A stretch of 64,000 nt of DNA from Acidovorax radicis N35 (GCF_000204195.1 NZ_AFBG01000018.1:744001-808000); one strand, 5' to 3'; shown: positions 52,195-62,244, counted from the first letter of the stretch. Program-made: numbers and translations. The notes: generated by a model from the letters alone, not told the origin.

Positions 52195-52291
52195 ATTAAG
52201 CATCCGTTGCCGCTAGCGCTTGGACGGCGCCTACTGGTCAATAGCCACAGTCATTGCAGCGGCCGGAACGGGCCCGTAGTGAAATTGCAGC

Positions 52292-52645
52292 CTACTGCCT
52301 GCCCAGAGCCTGTTGGAACGCAATCAAATACCCGTTGCAATCGGCGAAGGCAAATTCTCTGCTTCCATAGGGCATATTCTGTAGAGGCCAGGCAATGGAC
52401 GTCTTGTCTTTGATGGCAGAAAAATACCAGTCCACATCCGCAACGGTGAGGTAAATCGCCCCTGAAATGATGGGATGCGTGCGCCACAAATCTCAGTCCG
52501 TGAAAATGAGGTGGGTGCCATTTTTTGAGACGGTGATCGTGCTGTTTGCAGTTGAGGCGGTGCTGAAACCAAGCACAGATTCGTAGAAATTTCTCGTCTG
52601 CTCGATGTCAAAGCACCGCAACAAAATAGACAAAAGCACGTTCAC
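52292..52645 (-). pseudogene. Glyoxalase/VOC family gene interrupted by an in-frame stop
   Basis: Starting at a GTG at 52645, the frame encodes VNVLLSILLRCFDIEQTRNF, YESVLGFSTA and ITVSKNGTHLIF, then meets TGA at 52493-52495. It resumes in the same frame with THPIISGAIYLTVADVDWYF and ends EFAFADCNGYLIAFQQALG. The two halves make one ordinary VOC protein, so a single nonsense mutation has broken it. Confidence 0.75.
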
Positions 52646-52775
52646 TCCGAGAAGCAATGTCCGGTGTTGGCGGGGGCCGGCCTTATGGTTCGGCTGATTG
52701 TGCTGCAGCATAGGGCCCTGAGCCGACGGACAGATTCAACTGAGCATCATGAGTAAGCTTACGTAGACGCGACAC

Positions 52776-53249
52776 TCAACCCTCACGTGCAAGCACCTTG
52801 CGCATCAAAGCGTTCTGAAGTGTCACGCCCCGAAGGATTGGAAACCGTCGCTCGACTACGTGAAATCCATGGAGAGCAAAAAAGGGCTCGGCAGTCTTGC
52901 TCACGTCCGACGTCAGCTCGGTCAGACCAAGAGACGTTGCCTCCTCATGGATACGAGCCATCAGCCTTGTCCCAATTCCTTGCCGTGGATGAGCGCCCGA
53001 CACAAAGAAGTGGTCGACGTATCCGTCCTGTTGGACGTCCGCATAGCCGACGATTTCGTCACAAAGCTCAACGACGAAGGGTCGGATGCCCCGAACTCGA
53101 TTGGTCCATAGGTCAGCGTCAAGGTCTGCCGGAGCCCATGCCTCGACCTGCTCAGGTGAGTAGTCACGGGAGGCAACCTCGTGGATGGCCGTGAAATACA
53201 CGCGGAACAACGCAGCTTCATCACCAAGCCTAAACCGACGTATCTCCAT
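52776..53249 (-). CDS. GNAT-family N-acetyltransferase
   Basis: A 157-aa acetyltransferase with the acetyl-CoA loop GAHPRQGIGTRLMARIHEEA preceded by the strand GYVDHFFV. MEIRRFRLGDEAALFRVYF is the typical start. I use the ATG at 53249, which has an AGGA site; a GTG at 53291 would extend it by 14 residues. The substrate is unknown. The 287 bp up to the Crp gene contain only a short protein-like fragment (SNEMLLQAPAGTRFVFTNAY) that I cannot assign. Confidence 0.85.
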   Translation of the reverse strand: MEIRRFRLGDEAALFRVYFTAIHEVASRDYSPEQVEAWAPADLDADLWTNRVRGIRPFVVELCDEIVGYADVQQDGYVDHFFVSGAHPRQGIGTRLMARIHEEATSLGLTELTSDVSKTAEPFFALHGFHVVERRFPILRGVTLQNALMRKVLAREG

Positions 53250-53536
53250 GAAATCCTCATCACGCGACAACTTGAACCACGAGTCTGTCACATCTGACCC
53301 GCTAGGCGAATGTCCGCTCCTGGTCGATAGTACGCATTCGTGAAGACGAAGCGAGTGCCCGCAGGAGCCTGAAGCAGCATTTCGTTTGAGCGTGGTTTCG
53401 CTGGTTGGATCGCCGTTATGGGTCGTCTGATGGACCGGTGCCTATCTCCCTTTGCCCGCGGCAGGCATCGCCCCCAATTGGCGAAAGCCGTGATCTCCCA
53501 CAAAATCTGCGCGAAGCACCGTGCGCTTGAATAAAC

Positions 53537-54223
53537 ATGACTCCAGACCCGCTTGACTCGTTTCTTTCCCAGTCGTCCTGGATGTCCTCTCTGACCTGCG
53601 AAGAAGCTAAACGCGTGCGCAGTTCCGTCACGGTGCGCAGCTTTGCTGCTGGCAGCGCCGTATTTGCACGCGGCATGCCCCCTGCGCATTGGGCCGGCGT
53701 GATGGAGGGCATGCTCAAGCTCGACAACATTACCGAAGAAGGTCGGATCAGCACGTTCGCAGGCGTGCCATCGGGCGCATGGTTCGGCGAGGGCTCGGTG
53801 CTTAAGGATGAGCCCCGGCCCTATGCGGTGACGGCGCTGACCGACAGCGTGGTGGCGCTGCTGCCGCGCAGCGAGTTTTTGCGGCTGCTGCACGAGAGCC
53901 ATCCGTTTGCGCTGTGGCTGATCGGGCAGCTCAACGCGCGCCTGGCCCACTACGTGGCGCAGGTGCAGACCGACCGGCTGGGTGACACCACGGCGCAGGT
54001 GGCCTACAGCCTGTCGGGGCTGTTCAATGATGCGCTGTTCCCCAACACTGCCCGGCGCATCACGCTGTCGCAGGAAGAGCTGGGGCGCCTGTCGGGTGTG
54101 TCGCGCCAGGTGGCCAACCGGGCGCTGCAGGAGCTGCAGGACCGGGGCGCCATTCGCCTGGGCTATGGGTCGATCGAGGTGATCGACCTGAAGGTACTGC
54201 AGTCGATTGCCCGAGAAGGCTGA
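53537..54223 (+). CDS. Crp/Fnr-family transcriptional regulator
   Basis: A 228-aa regulator with a cyclic-nucleotide-binding-like domain (FAAGSAVFARGMPPAHWAGV, GAWFGEGSVL) and a C-terminal helix-turn-helix (LSQEELGRLSGVSRQVANRALQELQ). The cysteines that bind the Fe-S cluster in FNR are absent and the Crp phosphate-binding motif is incomplete, so the ligand is unclear. It converges on the acyl-CoA synthetase gene, 4 bp away. Confidence 0.88.
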   Translation: MTPDPLDSFLSQSSWMSSLTCEEAKRVRSSVTVRSFAAGSAVFARGMPPAHWAGVMEGMLKLDNITEEGRISTFAGVPSGAWFGEGSVLKDEPRPYAVTALTDSVVALLPRSEFLRLLHESHPFALWLIGQLNARLAHYVAQVQTDRLGDTTAQVAYSLSGLFNDALFPNTARRITLSQEELGRLSGVSRQVANRALQELQDRGAIRLGYGSIEVIDLKVLQSIAREG

Positions 54224-54227
54224 ACGC

Positions 54228-55928
54228 TCAGCCTGCAGGCTCGGCCTGAACCTGCGCCAGCTTTGTGATGGCCTCGCGGCTGCCCGCGATCTCGCGCAGG
54301 CGGAACTTCTGGATCTTGCCGGTGGCGGTCTTGGGCAAGACCTCGAATACGATCTGGCGCGGGCACTTGAAGCGCGCCAGATCCTCGCGGCAAAGCGCGA
54401 TCAGTTCGTCGGCGCTGACCGTGCCCACCGCATCGGGCTTGAGCTCCACGAAGGCGCAGGGCACCTCGCCCCACCGCTCGTCGGGCTGCGCCACCACGGC
54501 GGCCAGCAGCACGGCGGGGTGGCGGTGCAGCACGTCCTCTACCTCCACCGAGGAGATGTTCTCCCCGCCCGAGATGATCACGTCCTTGGAGCGGTCAGTG
54601 ATCTGCACATAGCCATCAGGGTGCAGCACCGCGATGTCGCCGGTGTGGAACCAGCCGCCCGCAAAGGCCTTGGCCGTGGCGCCGGGGTTCTTGAGGTAGC
54701 CCTTCATCACAGTATTGCCGCGCAGCATGATTTCACCAGCCGTCACGCCATCGGCCGGCACGGGCTCCAGCGTGTCGGGGTTGAGCACGCGCATGTGCTC
54801 TAGCGCAGCGGCGTGCACGCCCTGGCGCGCCTGCAGCTGGGCACGTCCGGCCTCCGGCAAGGCTGCCCACCCGGGCTGGCGCACGCAGCTCACGGGCGTG
54901 CCCGAGACCTCGGTGATGCCATACACATGGTCCACATCGAAGCCCATCGCGGCAATCGCCTGCAGGATTGCGGCCGGCGGTGGCGAGCCCGCTGTGAGCA
55001 CGCGCACCGGGCGCGGCAGCGCGATGCGCTCGTGCTCCGGTGCATTGGCCAGCATGGCCAACACCGTGGGCGCGGCACAGAAATGGTCCACACCATGCTC
55101 GGCAATGGCCTCGAAGATAGCCTTGGCCGTGACCTTGCGCAGGCACACGTGCGTGCCCGCCGCCGCCGTGATGGCCCAGGTGAAGCACCAGCCGTTGGCG
55201 TGGAACATGGGCAGCGTCCACAGGTACACCGGGCGACGCGGCATGGCCCAGTCTGTCATCTGCAGCAGGCTCATGAGGTAGGCGCCGCGGTGGCTGGGCA
55301 CCACGCCCTTGGGGTCGCCCGTGGTGCCCGACGTGTAGTTCAGCGCGATGGGGTCCCACTCATCCTCGGGCCACAGGCCTTCGAAGGCCGGGTCGCCTTC
55401 GGCCAGCAGGGCTTCGTAGTCCATTGCACCGAAGGCCGGCTGCGCGAGCAGGCCCGCATCGTGGACGGCGACCACCAGCGGCGGCTGGTCCAGGCCCGCA
55501 ACAGCCTTGTCTGCCAGCGCCGCGAATTCGCTGTCCACCAACAGGATGTGCGCCTCGCCGTGCTGCAGGATGAAGGCGATGCCCTCGGCATCGAGCCGGC
55601 AATTGATGGCGTTAATGACGGCGCCGCACAGGGGGATGCCCAGGTGCGCCTCCAGCATGGCGGGCGTGTTGGGCGCCAGGATGGCCACGGTGTCGCCGCG
55701 CCGCACGCCGCGCTGTGCGAGTGCACTGGCTAGGCGGTAGGCACGATCGCGCGTCTGCGCCCAGGTTTGCTTGGTACCCGCATGCACCACTGCAATTCCC
55801 TCAGGGTGGACCAGTGCGCTGCGGTCCAGGAAACCGAGAGGCGTCAGCGGCAGGTGGTTGGCGGGTGTGCGTTCCAGGCCGTTCTGGTAGGGACTGCGGG
55901 ATGGGCTGCTTGCCGTAGTGGGGGTCAT
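54228..55928 (-). CDS. Acyl-CoA synthetase (AMP-dependent ligase)
   Basis: This 566-aa adenylate-forming ligase activates a carboxylic acid as its CoA thioester. Core motifs are YTSGTTGDPKGVVPSHRG (P-loop), YGITE, HTGDIAVLHPDGYVQITDRS and the catalytic lysine in LPKTATGKIQKF. WTLPMFHANGWCF places it among the medium-chain/dimethylsulfoniopropionate or cinnamate-type subgroup often called DmdB-like. It precedes no other lipid gene; a nitroreductase gene lies 19 bp upstream in the same direction. Confidence 0.92.
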   Translation of the reverse strand: MTPTTASSPSRSPYQNGLERTPANHLPLTPLGFLDRSALVHPEGIAVVHAGTKQTWAQTRDRAYRLASALAQRGVRRGDTVAILAPNTPAMLEAHLGIPLCGAVINAINCRLDAEGIAFILQHGEAHILLVDSEFAALADKAVAGLDQPPLVVAVHDAGLLAQPAFGAMDYEALLAEGDPAFEGLWPEDEWDPIALNYTSGTTGDPKGVVPSHRGAYLMSLLQMTDWAMPRRPVYLWTLPMFHANGWCFTWAITAAAGTHVCLRKVTAKAIFEAIAEHGVDHFCAAPTVLAMLANAPEHERIALPRPVRVLTAGSPPPAAILQAIAAMGFDVDHVYGITEVSGTPVSCVRQPGWAALPEAGRAQLQARQGVHAAALEHMRVLNPDTLEPVPADGVTAGEIMLRGNTVMKGYLKNPGATAKAFAGGWFHTGDIAVLHPDGYVQITDRSKDVIISGGENISSVEVEDVLHRHPAVLLAAVVAQPDERWGEVPCAFVELKPDAVGTVSADELIALCREDLARFKCPRQIVFEVLPKTATGKIQKFRLREIAGSREAITKLAQVQAEPAG

Positions 55929-55947
55929 GCTGTTGTCTCCATAGCTG

Positions 55948-56703
55948 CTATTCGTGATAGGTGGTGAAGGATTCGACGCTCTCGCGCTCGGTCACCAACG
56001 TGTTCTCGATGCGGGCTGGGTCGGCATGGCCCAAGCTCATGCCGCAGACCACCATGTGGGTGTCGGGTATGCCCAGCTCGGCATGGATGATCTGGTGAAA
56101 CTTGGTGAACGCTACCTGAGGGCAGGTATCAAGCCCGCGTGCACGGGCTGCCACCATCACGCTCTGAAGGAACATGCCGTAGTCCATGAGGCTGCCGGCC
56201 TGCATGACACGGTCCACCGTGAAGATAAGCCCTACCGGCGCATCAAAGAAACGATAGTTGCGGCCGTGTTGCGCGTGCATGCGCGCCTTGTCACCCTTGG
56301 CAATGCCAAGCAGGCCATACAGGTCCCAGCCCACTTTGCGGCGTCGATCCACATAAGGCGATACCCATTCGAGTGGGTAATAGTGGTAGGGCTCTGTGAG
56401 TGCCGTGGACGCTTCCCCATCGTTGTCCGCCGTTGCGATGGCTGAACTCAGCCGTTCCTTGGCGCTGCCCGTTAGCACATGAACGCGCCAGGGCTGGGTG
56501 TTCATGCCTGAGGCTGCGTGGCGCGCTACGTCCAGGATGGCATGAATCTCTTCGCGGGGGACCTGCGTAGGCATGAAAGCGCGAATGCTGCGCCGCGATA
56601 CGATGGCCCAGTCCACCGCCTCGCTACTTTGGAGTGTGGTGCCGGGCGCTTGAACGTGCAAACGGCCTGTGGACCTTGTTGGAGGCGTGTTCGAACTGTT
56701 CAT
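55948..56703 (-). CDS. Nitroreductase family protein
   Basis: This 251-aa FMN-dependent protein shows SRRSIRAFMPTQVPREEI, HAASGMNTQPWRVHVLTG and a C-terminal VVCGMSLGHAD, as in NfnB/PnbA-type nitroreductases. It could reduce nitroaromatics or quinones with NAD(P)H. Close spacing to the acyl-CoA synthetase gene suggests joint transcription, with nitroreductase first. Confidence 0.9.
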   Translation of the reverse strand: MNSSNTPPTRSTGRLHVQAPGTTLQSSEAVDWAIVSRRSIRAFMPTQVPREEIHAILDVARHAASGMNTQPWRVHVLTGSAKERLSSAIATADNDGEASTALTEPYHYYPLEWVSPYVDRRRKVGWDLYGLLGIAKGDKARMHAQHGRNYRFFDAPVGLIFTVDRVMQAGSLMDYGMFLQSVMVAARARGLDTCPQVAFTKFHQIIHAELGIPDTHMVVCGMSLGHADPARIENTLVTERESVESFTTYHE

Positions 56704-57331
56704 GCCGGAATGCTAGGCATTGATACCGCTCATGACTGTCGATGCGATGACATTTGCGATCTGCAGAAGTACCGTCCAAATTCTTGAATCTGTATTTCTC
56801 GACAGTCTGACCACTTGGTCCTGGCACCTGTTTTCTAGCTCCTAGAGGCAGGCGGTAGGCAGTAGAAAACAAGGCGTAAGCCAGCTACACCAGTAGTCGG
56901 AGATTGTTCAAATCAATCTACTGCTGCGTAGTACCTGGCGCAGCGAGCTACATGCGTCCAAGGTGGTGCGCAAGCTCCGGGACGTGGAGCGTGGTTTTGT
57001 ATGGATGTAGAAGAAAAACGGCTGTGAAAGAACTGCCAGAGGCTACCCAACGCCTGCCTGCAATGGATCCACCTTGCATTTTTTTGACACCGTCCGTCAG
57101 AAGATCGTGGACAGGTTCTTCGGACTGTTGGCAATGTTCGGTATCAAGGGTTTATGGTCACGGGCTTGCCGAAGTGACGCGGCAGCATTCAGCCTGGCGC
57201 AGCCATCCTGCCGATGAGGGCGCCGCCGCCGCCTCGGTCCTCAGTGTGCTTGAGACGGGTGAATTGAGCTTCGCATGGACGTGTTGATGCCCCTGGCCGG
57301 ATGTAGACGCGGCGCAGCTCCCCAAACACCC
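56704..57331. other. 628-bp region without a recognisable gene
   Basis: The region is less GC-rich than its surroundings. It contains a GTTTTCT/AGAAAAC inverted repeat (56830-56870) and short frames on both strands, none with a ribosome-binding site or known similarity. One plus-strand fragment (FFDTVRQKIVDRFFGLLAMF, about 57,085) looks protein-like but is short, so the stretch may be the remains of a decayed gene. Confidence 0.5.
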
Positions 57332-58480
57332 TCACCACTCCGCAAAACTCCCGTCCCGATGCCGCCACACCGGATTCCTCCACCGGTGCCCCTGCTGCGC
57401 GCGCTCCCGCACATACTCTTCATTCACCTCGATCCCCAACCCGGGCCCGTTCGGGATGGCCACCATCCCGTCCTCGTACTTGAACACTTCCGGGTTGGAC
57501 ACGTAGTCCATCAGGTCGTTGTCCTGGTTGTAGTGGATGCCCAGGCTTTGCTCCTGGATGAAGGCGTTGTAGCAGACCGCGTCCAGCTGCAAATTGGCGG
57601 CCAGCGCGATGGGGCCCAGGGGGCAGTGCAGTGCCAGGGCCACGTCATAGGCCTCGGCCATGGTGGCGATCTTGCGGGTTTCGGTGATGCCGCCAGAGTG
57701 CGAGGGGTCGGGCTGGATGATGTCTGCATACCCCTCTTGCAGCACGCGCTTGAAGTCCCAGCGCGAGTACAGGCGCTCACCCAGGGCGATGGGGGTGGAC
57801 GAGATGCGCGCGATTTCCTTGAGCGCTTCTTCATGCTCGCTGAGCACGGGCTCTTCAATGAACATGAGCTTGTAGGGCTCCAGCTCCTTGATCAGCACCT
57901 TGGCCATGGGGCGGTGCACGCGGCCGTGAAAGTCCACGCCGATGCCCACGTGCGGGCCTACGGCCTCGCGCACGGCGGCCACGTTTTGCAGGCAGCGCTC
58001 CACCTTGTCGAAGGTGTCCACAAACTGCATTTCTTCGGTGCCGTTCATCTTCACCGCGGTGAAGCCGCGGGCCACGGCGTCGCGGGCTTGCTGGGCTGTC
58101 TCGCTGGGGCGGTCGCCGCCGATCCAGCTGTACACGCGGATGCGGTCGCGCACATTGCCGCCCAGCAGTTCGGATACGGGCACGCCCAGGGCCTTGCCCT
58201 TGATGTCCCACAGCGCCTGGTCGATGCCGGCCAGCGCGCTCATATGTACGCCGCCGCCGCGGTAGAAACCGCCGCGGTACAGCACCGTCCAGTGGTCTTC
58301 GATGTGGCGCGGGTCCTTGCCGATGAGGTAGTCGCCCAGCTCTTCGACGGCGGCGGCCACGGTCTGCGCGCGGCCTTCCAGGATGGGTTCGCCCCAGCCG
58401 ACGATGCCTTCGTCGGTTTCGATTTTCAGAAAGCACCAGCGCGGGGGCACCAGGAACGTGGTCAGTCGGGTGATCTTCAT
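57332..58480 (-). CDS. dgoD: D-galactonate dehydratase
   Basis: This 382-aa enolase-superfamily enzyme dehydrates D-galactonate to 2-keto-3-deoxygalactonate. Metal ligands and catalytic residues fall at the same numbers as in the Escherichia coli enzyme: Asp183 and His185 (DFHGR), Glu209, Glu235 and His285 (LHCPLGP). The start [15 protein letters not shown] at 58480 is the family start. It is the last gene of the sugar-acid operon, 52 bp after dgoA. Confidence 0.95.
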   Translation of the reverse strand: MKITRLTTFLVPPRWCFLKIETDEGIVGWGEPILEGRAQTVAAAVEELGDYLIGKDPRHIEDHWTVLYRGGFYRGGGVHMSALAGIDQALWDIKGKALGVPVSELLGGNVRDRIRVYSWIGGDRPSETAQQARDAVARGFTAVKMNGTEEMQFVDTFDKVERCLQNVAAVREAVGPHVGIGVDFHGRVHRPMAKVLIKELEPYKLMFIEEPVLSEHEEALKEIARISSTPIALGERLYSRWDFKRVLQEGYADIIQPDPSHSGGITETRKIATMAEAYDVALALHCPLGPIALAANLQLDAVCYNAFIQEQSLGIHYNQDNDLMDYVSNPEVFKYEDGMVAIPNGPGLGIEVNEEYVRERAQQGHRWRNPVWRHRDGSFAEW

Positions 58481-58532
58481 GGGAGGGCAGGGGGAAAGGG
58501 GCGAGAGAGGAGGTCGAAGAGAAAAAACTGGG

Positions 58533-59222
58533 CTAGGCGCTGGCGGTGGCCTTGCCGGGTGCGGTGGCGGCAGTGCGTGCCGCGCCGTAGGAGGTGTGCC
58601 ATGCCGCGACAAACGCGGCGGCCTTGCCGGCGACGTCGGCAGCGCTGTCGCCAGGGCGGTACAGGGCCGAGCCCAGGCCGAAGCCGCTGGCACCGGCGGC
58701 GGCGTAAGTGGCAATGTTTTCGGGGGCGATGCCGCCCACTGGCACCAGAGCCATGGGCGGGGTGATGACGGCGCGCCAGGCCTTGAGCACATGCGGAGGC
58801 AGGGCCTCGGCCGGGAAGAGCTTGAGCATGTTGGCGCCAGCGGCCAGCGCGGCATAGGCTTCGGTCAGCGTGGCCACGCCGGGTGCGCAGGCCATGCCAG
58901 CAGCGCGCGCGGCGCGGATCACGGCGGGGTCGCTGTGGGGCATGACGATGATCTGCCCGCCGGCGGCCTGTACATCGGCACACGCCTCGGCCGACAGCAC
59001 AGTGCCCGCCCCGACAAGGCAGTCGGCAGGCAACGCGTCTCGCAGCGCACGGATGCTGGCCAGCGGCTCGGGGGAGTTGAGCGGCACCTCGATGATGCGA
59101 AAACCCGTGTCGTACAGCGCGTGGCCAATGGCCGCGACTTCGTGCGGCCGCACGCCACGCAGGATGGCGATCAGGCCACACTGCAGCATGGTCTTGTACA
59201 GATTCTTGTCGATCGGGTTCAT
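58533..59222 (-). CDS. dgoA: 2-dehydro-3-deoxy-6-phosphogalactonate aldolase
   Basis: A 229-aa class I aldolase that splits KDPGal to pyruvate and glyceraldehyde-3-phosphate. [14 protein letters not shown] carries the catalytic Glu/Arg region and MLKLFPAE the Schiff-base lysine. [10 protein letters not shown] is also conserved. Its ATG overlaps the dgoK stop by 4 bp. Unlike the E. coli record of a DgoA-DgoD fusion, the aldolase is separate here. Confidence 0.93.
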   Translation of the reverse strand: MNPIDKNLYKTMLQCGLIAILRGVRPHEVAAIGHALYDTGFRIIEVPLNSPEPLASIRALRDALPADCLVGAGTVLSAEACADVQAAGGQIIVMPHSDPAVIRAARAAGMACAPGVATLTEAYAALAAGANMLKLFPAEALPPHVLKAWRAVITPPMALVPVGGIAPENIATYAAAGASGFGLGSALYRPGDSAADVAGKAAAFVAAWHTSYGAARTAATAPGKATASA

Positions 59223-60274
59223 GCGGCGAGGCTCCTGGTGGATGGGGTGGGCTGCGCGTGGGGGGTTGTCGTCACCAGCCCGGCCGCTTGCGCGATCTGC
59301 CACAGGCCGGTGATGGTGGCCTGCGCGGCAATGGTGGGCGGCGCAAATCCGTAGGCTTGCAGCGCGAGCGTGTATCTGCGGCACAGGTCGGGCTCGCCAC
59401 ACAGCACCAGCTGGTGCGGCGCGGCGCTCGTGGGCGGGTGCACGCGTGCCAAGCCTGCGATTTCATGGCCGATGAGGACGCCCGAGAGATAGTCCGCCTG
59501 GGCTGTGGCGGGCAGCGTGCCGGTGAGGCCCAGCGTGCGGGTGCTGAAGATGTGCGACAGCAGGCCCAGGTCGGTATCGCTGCCGCGCGCCACCTGCAAG
59601 CCCTGCGCGAATGCGGCGTCGTCGGGCTCAGTTGGCGGCTGCATGGTCTTGCCCAGGATGGTGTGGCGGCGCAGTGCGGCAAACACTTCGCCTGTCATGA
59701 AGGTGTGGAACCGCTGGATGCTGCACCGGATGCCATCCTTGTGCGCCACCACCCACTTGCTGTGCGTGCCCGGCAGGCCGACCAGGCGGGGGCCTTGGCC
59801 TGTGACGGAGGCATCGGCCAGCACGCCCAGCACCTGTGTCTCTTCCCCGCGCATCACGTTCGGCAGGCCCGCGCGCTGCAGCAGCCCGGGCACGATGTGC
59901 AGGGGCGTGGCGCTGCCACGCGGCACCACGGTCAGCCCGCGCGCCAGGTCGTCCAGCGAGGTGGGGGTGTCCAGGTATTTGGCTTCGCGCCAGCCCTGGG
60001 CACTGCCCACCATGCCGCAGGCCAGCACCGGCACCGAGGGCAGGGCGGCCAGCCAGTCGCCGCAAGTGTCTTGCAGTGCGCGCTCGAAGGCTGCCCCGGG
60101 CTCTGCGCCAGTTTGGTCCGCGGGAGCCGGCGGCAGATTCATGATGCCCCAGGGGCGGTTGCGCTGCTCCAGCACCTGCCCGCTGGCACCCAGGCGGAAG
60201 GCGCGCAGCGAACTGGTGCCCCAGTCCAGGGCCACCAGGTGGGTGCCAGCGAGGTTGGCGGTGATATCTGCCAT
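59219..60274 (-). CDS. dgoK: 2-dehydro-3-deoxygalactonokinase
   Basis: This 351-aa kinase phosphorylates 2-keto-3-deoxygalactonate. VALDWGTSSLRAFRLG is the N-terminal nucleotide-binding loop, and LVGLPGTHSKWV and FMTGEVFAALRRHTILG are conserved family segments. The overlap with dgoA and 7-bp spacing from the DHDPS-family gene show a tight operon. Confidence 0.94.
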   Translation of the reverse strand: MADITANLAGTHLVALDWGTSSLRAFRLGASGQVLEQRNRPWGIMNLPPAPADQTGAEPGAAFERALQDTCGDWLAALPSVPVLACGMVGSAQGWREAKYLDTPTSLDDLARGLTVVPRGSATPLHIVPGLLQRAGLPNVMRGEETQVLGVLADASVTGQGPRLVGLPGTHSKWVVAHKDGIRCSIQRFHTFMTGEVFAALRRHTILGKTMQPPTEPDDAAFAQGLQVARGSDTDLGLLSHIFSTRTLGLTGTLPATAQADYLSGVLIGHEIAGLARVHPPTSAAPHQLVLCGEPDLCRRYTLALQAYGFAPPTIAAQATITGLWQIAQAAGLVTTTPHAQPTPSTRSLAA

Positions 60275-60281
60275 GGCGTGC

Positions 60282-61214
60282 TTATTTTCCCCAGCGCAGC
60301 ACCAGCGGGTCCAGCCGTCGCGCGATGTCGATCAGGCCCCGGCGCACTTCGGGGTGCATGGCCGGGAAGGGGTGGCGGCCCGCCTCGCAAGCGATCACGC
60401 CGCCTTCCTTCATCAAGGCCTTGGCGGTCAGGATGCCGCCCTGGCGGTTTTCGTGGTTGATGAGGGGCAGCCAGCGCTGGTAGAGCGCAAAGGCCTGGTC
60501 CATGTCACCCTGGCGGTGGGCCTCAATGATGGGGCGGATGCCGTCGGGGAAGGCGCCGCCCGTCATTGCGCCCGTGGCACCCGCATCCAGGTCGGCCAGC
60601 AGGGTGATGGCTTCTTCTCCATCCCACGGGCCTTCGATGGCCGCGCCGCCCAGGCGGATCAGCTCGCGCAGCTTGCTGGCGGCACCCGGCACTTCGATCT
60701 TGAAGTAAGCCAGTTGCTCGATCTCCTGCGCCATGCGGGCGAGGAACGGGGCCGACAGCACGGTGCCGCTGGCGGGGGCGTCCTGCACCATGATCGGGAT
60801 GCTGATCGCATCGGACACACGGGCGTAGAACTCGTAAATCTGCGCTTCGGGCACGCGGAAGGTGGCACCATGGTACGGCGGCATCACCATCACCATGGCG
60901 GCGCCCATGTCCTGCGCGGCGCGGCTGCGCTCGGCGCACACCCGGGTGCCGTAGTGGGTGGTGGTGACGATCACCGGCACGCGGCCTGCCACATGCTCCA
61001 GAGAGACGCGGGTCAGTGTCTCGCGCTCGGCGTCGGACAGCGAGAACTGCTCGGAGAAGTTGGCCAGGATGCAGAGGCCATCCACGCCGGCGTCGATCAT
61101 GAAGTCGAGGCAGCGCTTCTGGCTTTCAAGGTCGAGTGCACCTGACTCGGCGAATGTCGTCGGAACGACGGGGAAGATGCCGCGGTAGCGGGCGGGGGCA
61201 GCGGTAGATGTCAT
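60282..61214 (-). CDS. DHDPS/NAL-family protein, probable 2-keto-3-deoxy sugar-acid dehydratase or aldolase
   Basis: A 310-aa TIM-barrel enzyme with the Schiff-base lysine in YFKIEVPG and the tyrosine in VMPPYHGATF. Similarity to L-2-keto-3-deoxyarabonate dehydratase is suggested by the IlvD/Edd-type dehydratase in the same operon; that pair converts L-arabonate to 2-oxoglutarate semialdehyde. An aldolase acting on 2-keto-3-deoxygalactonate is the main alternative. Confidence 0.85.
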   Translation of the reverse strand: MTSTAAPARYRGIFPVVPTTFAESGALDLESQKRCLDFMIDAGVDGLCILANFSEQFSLSDAERETLTRVSLEHVAGRVPVIVTTTHYGTRVCAERSRAAQDMGAAMVMVMPPYHGATFRVPEAQIYEFYARVSDAISIPIMVQDAPASGTVLSAPFLARMAQEIEQLAYFKIEVPGAASKLRELIRLGGAAIEGPWDGEEAITLLADLDAGATGAMTGGAFPDGIRPIIEAHRQGDMDQAFALYQRWLPLINHENRQGGILTAKALMKEGGVIACEAGRHPFPAMHPEVRRGLIDIARRLDPLVLRWGK

Positions 61215-61217
61215 GGG

Positions 61218-62210
61218 TCAGGTGGCTTTGATGTCGTTCTTCTTGGCGATTTCGCCCCACAGGCGATAGTTGTCGCGGGTCAGTTTGGCCAGCCGTTCCG
61301 GTGTGCCGCCGCCCACCATGTCACCGTTCTTGGTGACGGTGCCGCTGACCGCCGGGTTGGCGAGCGCCGCGTTGAGCGCGGCATTGGTCTTGCTGACGAT
61401 GTCCGGGGTGAGGCTGGGTGGCCCCCACAGGCCGACGAACACGGTCACGAGGAAGTCCTTCAGACCCGCTTCGGCCGCGGTGGGCACGTCGGGCAGCGCG
61501 GGAAGGCGCTCGGCACCAGTGACCACAATGGCGCGCAGCCGGCCGGATGCAATGAAGGGGATGAGCAGCGACGCGGCATCCACGATGCACGGCACCTGGT
61601 TGCCCACCACGTCCTGGATGGCGGGGGCGCTGCCTTTGTAGGGCACCTGGTTCATCGGTGGCAGGCCGGCGCGCTCGCGCAGGTGCTCCATCGCCAGATG
61701 GGTGTTGCCGCCACTGCCCGCAGAGGCATAGCTGAAGCCACCAGCCTTGACGCCAGCCCGCACCCAGATACGGAAGTCTTCGAGCGTCTTCACCGGTGCG
61801 GATGGGTGCACGCACAGCACCAGCTGTGATTCCAGCACCAGACCGATGGGCGTGAAGTCCAGCGGATTGGGCGACGGTGTCGCGTAGGTGTGCGGGTTGA
61901 TGGTGAGGCTGGTGTTGGCCACCAGCAGTTTGTGGCTGTCGTTCAGGCGCAGCGCCTCGGCCGCTGCCAGGTTGCCGGAGGCGCCAGGTTTGTTTTCCAC
62001 CACCACCGGTTGGCCCAGCGCGCTGGCAAGGCCGTTGGTGATGAAGCGCGCGCCAGCGTCGGTCAAGCCGCCGGGCGGGTAGCCGACAAGCAGCGAGACG
62101 GGTTTGGAGGGCCAGGCCGGTGCAGCGGCCACGGCAGATGTGGCGCCCAGCGCGGACAAGGCACTGCCGGCTGCCGCGGTGAGAATGGTGCGTCGGGAGG
62201 GGGACCGCAT
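61218..62210 (-). CDS. Bug/TctC-family binding protein of the sugar-acid operon
   Basis: A 330-aa periplasmic binding protein with a signal peptide (SRRTILTAAAGSALSALGAT) and Bug motifs PSKPVSLLVGYPPGGLTDAG, VENKPGASGNLAA and VPYKGSAPAIQDVVG. It starts at the ATG 62210 and ends 3 bp before the DHDPS-family gene. It probably presents a sugar acid to a tripartite transporter encoded elsewhere. Confidence 0.92.
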   Translation of the reverse strand: MRSPSRRTILTAAAGSALSALGATSAVAAAPAWPSKPVSLLVGYPPGGLTDAGARFITNGLASALGQPVVVENKPGASGNLAAAEALRLNDSHKLLVANTSLTINPHTYATPSPNPLDFTPIGLVLESQLVLCVHPSAPVKTLEDFRIWVRAGVKAGGFSYASAGSGGNTHLAMEHLRERAGLPPMNQVPYKGSAPAIQDVVGNQVPCIVDAASLLIPFIASGRLRAIVVTGAERLPALPDVPTAAEAGLKDFLVTVFVGLWGPPSLTPDIVSKTNAALNAALANPAVSGTVTKNGDMVGGGTPERLAKLTRDNYRLWGEIAKKNDIKAT

Positions 62211-62244
62211 GGAGTCTCCTTGTTCTTGTTTCAAGGGGGCGTGA

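Noticed and set aside
51079-53249. Accessory gene patch considered as an integron cassette array
   Set aside because: Genes point in different directions and I could not find repeated attC-like sites or an integrase.
56704-57331. Possible insertion-sequence remnant
   Set aside because: No terminal inverted repeats, target duplication or recognisable transposase motif could be found in the short frames.
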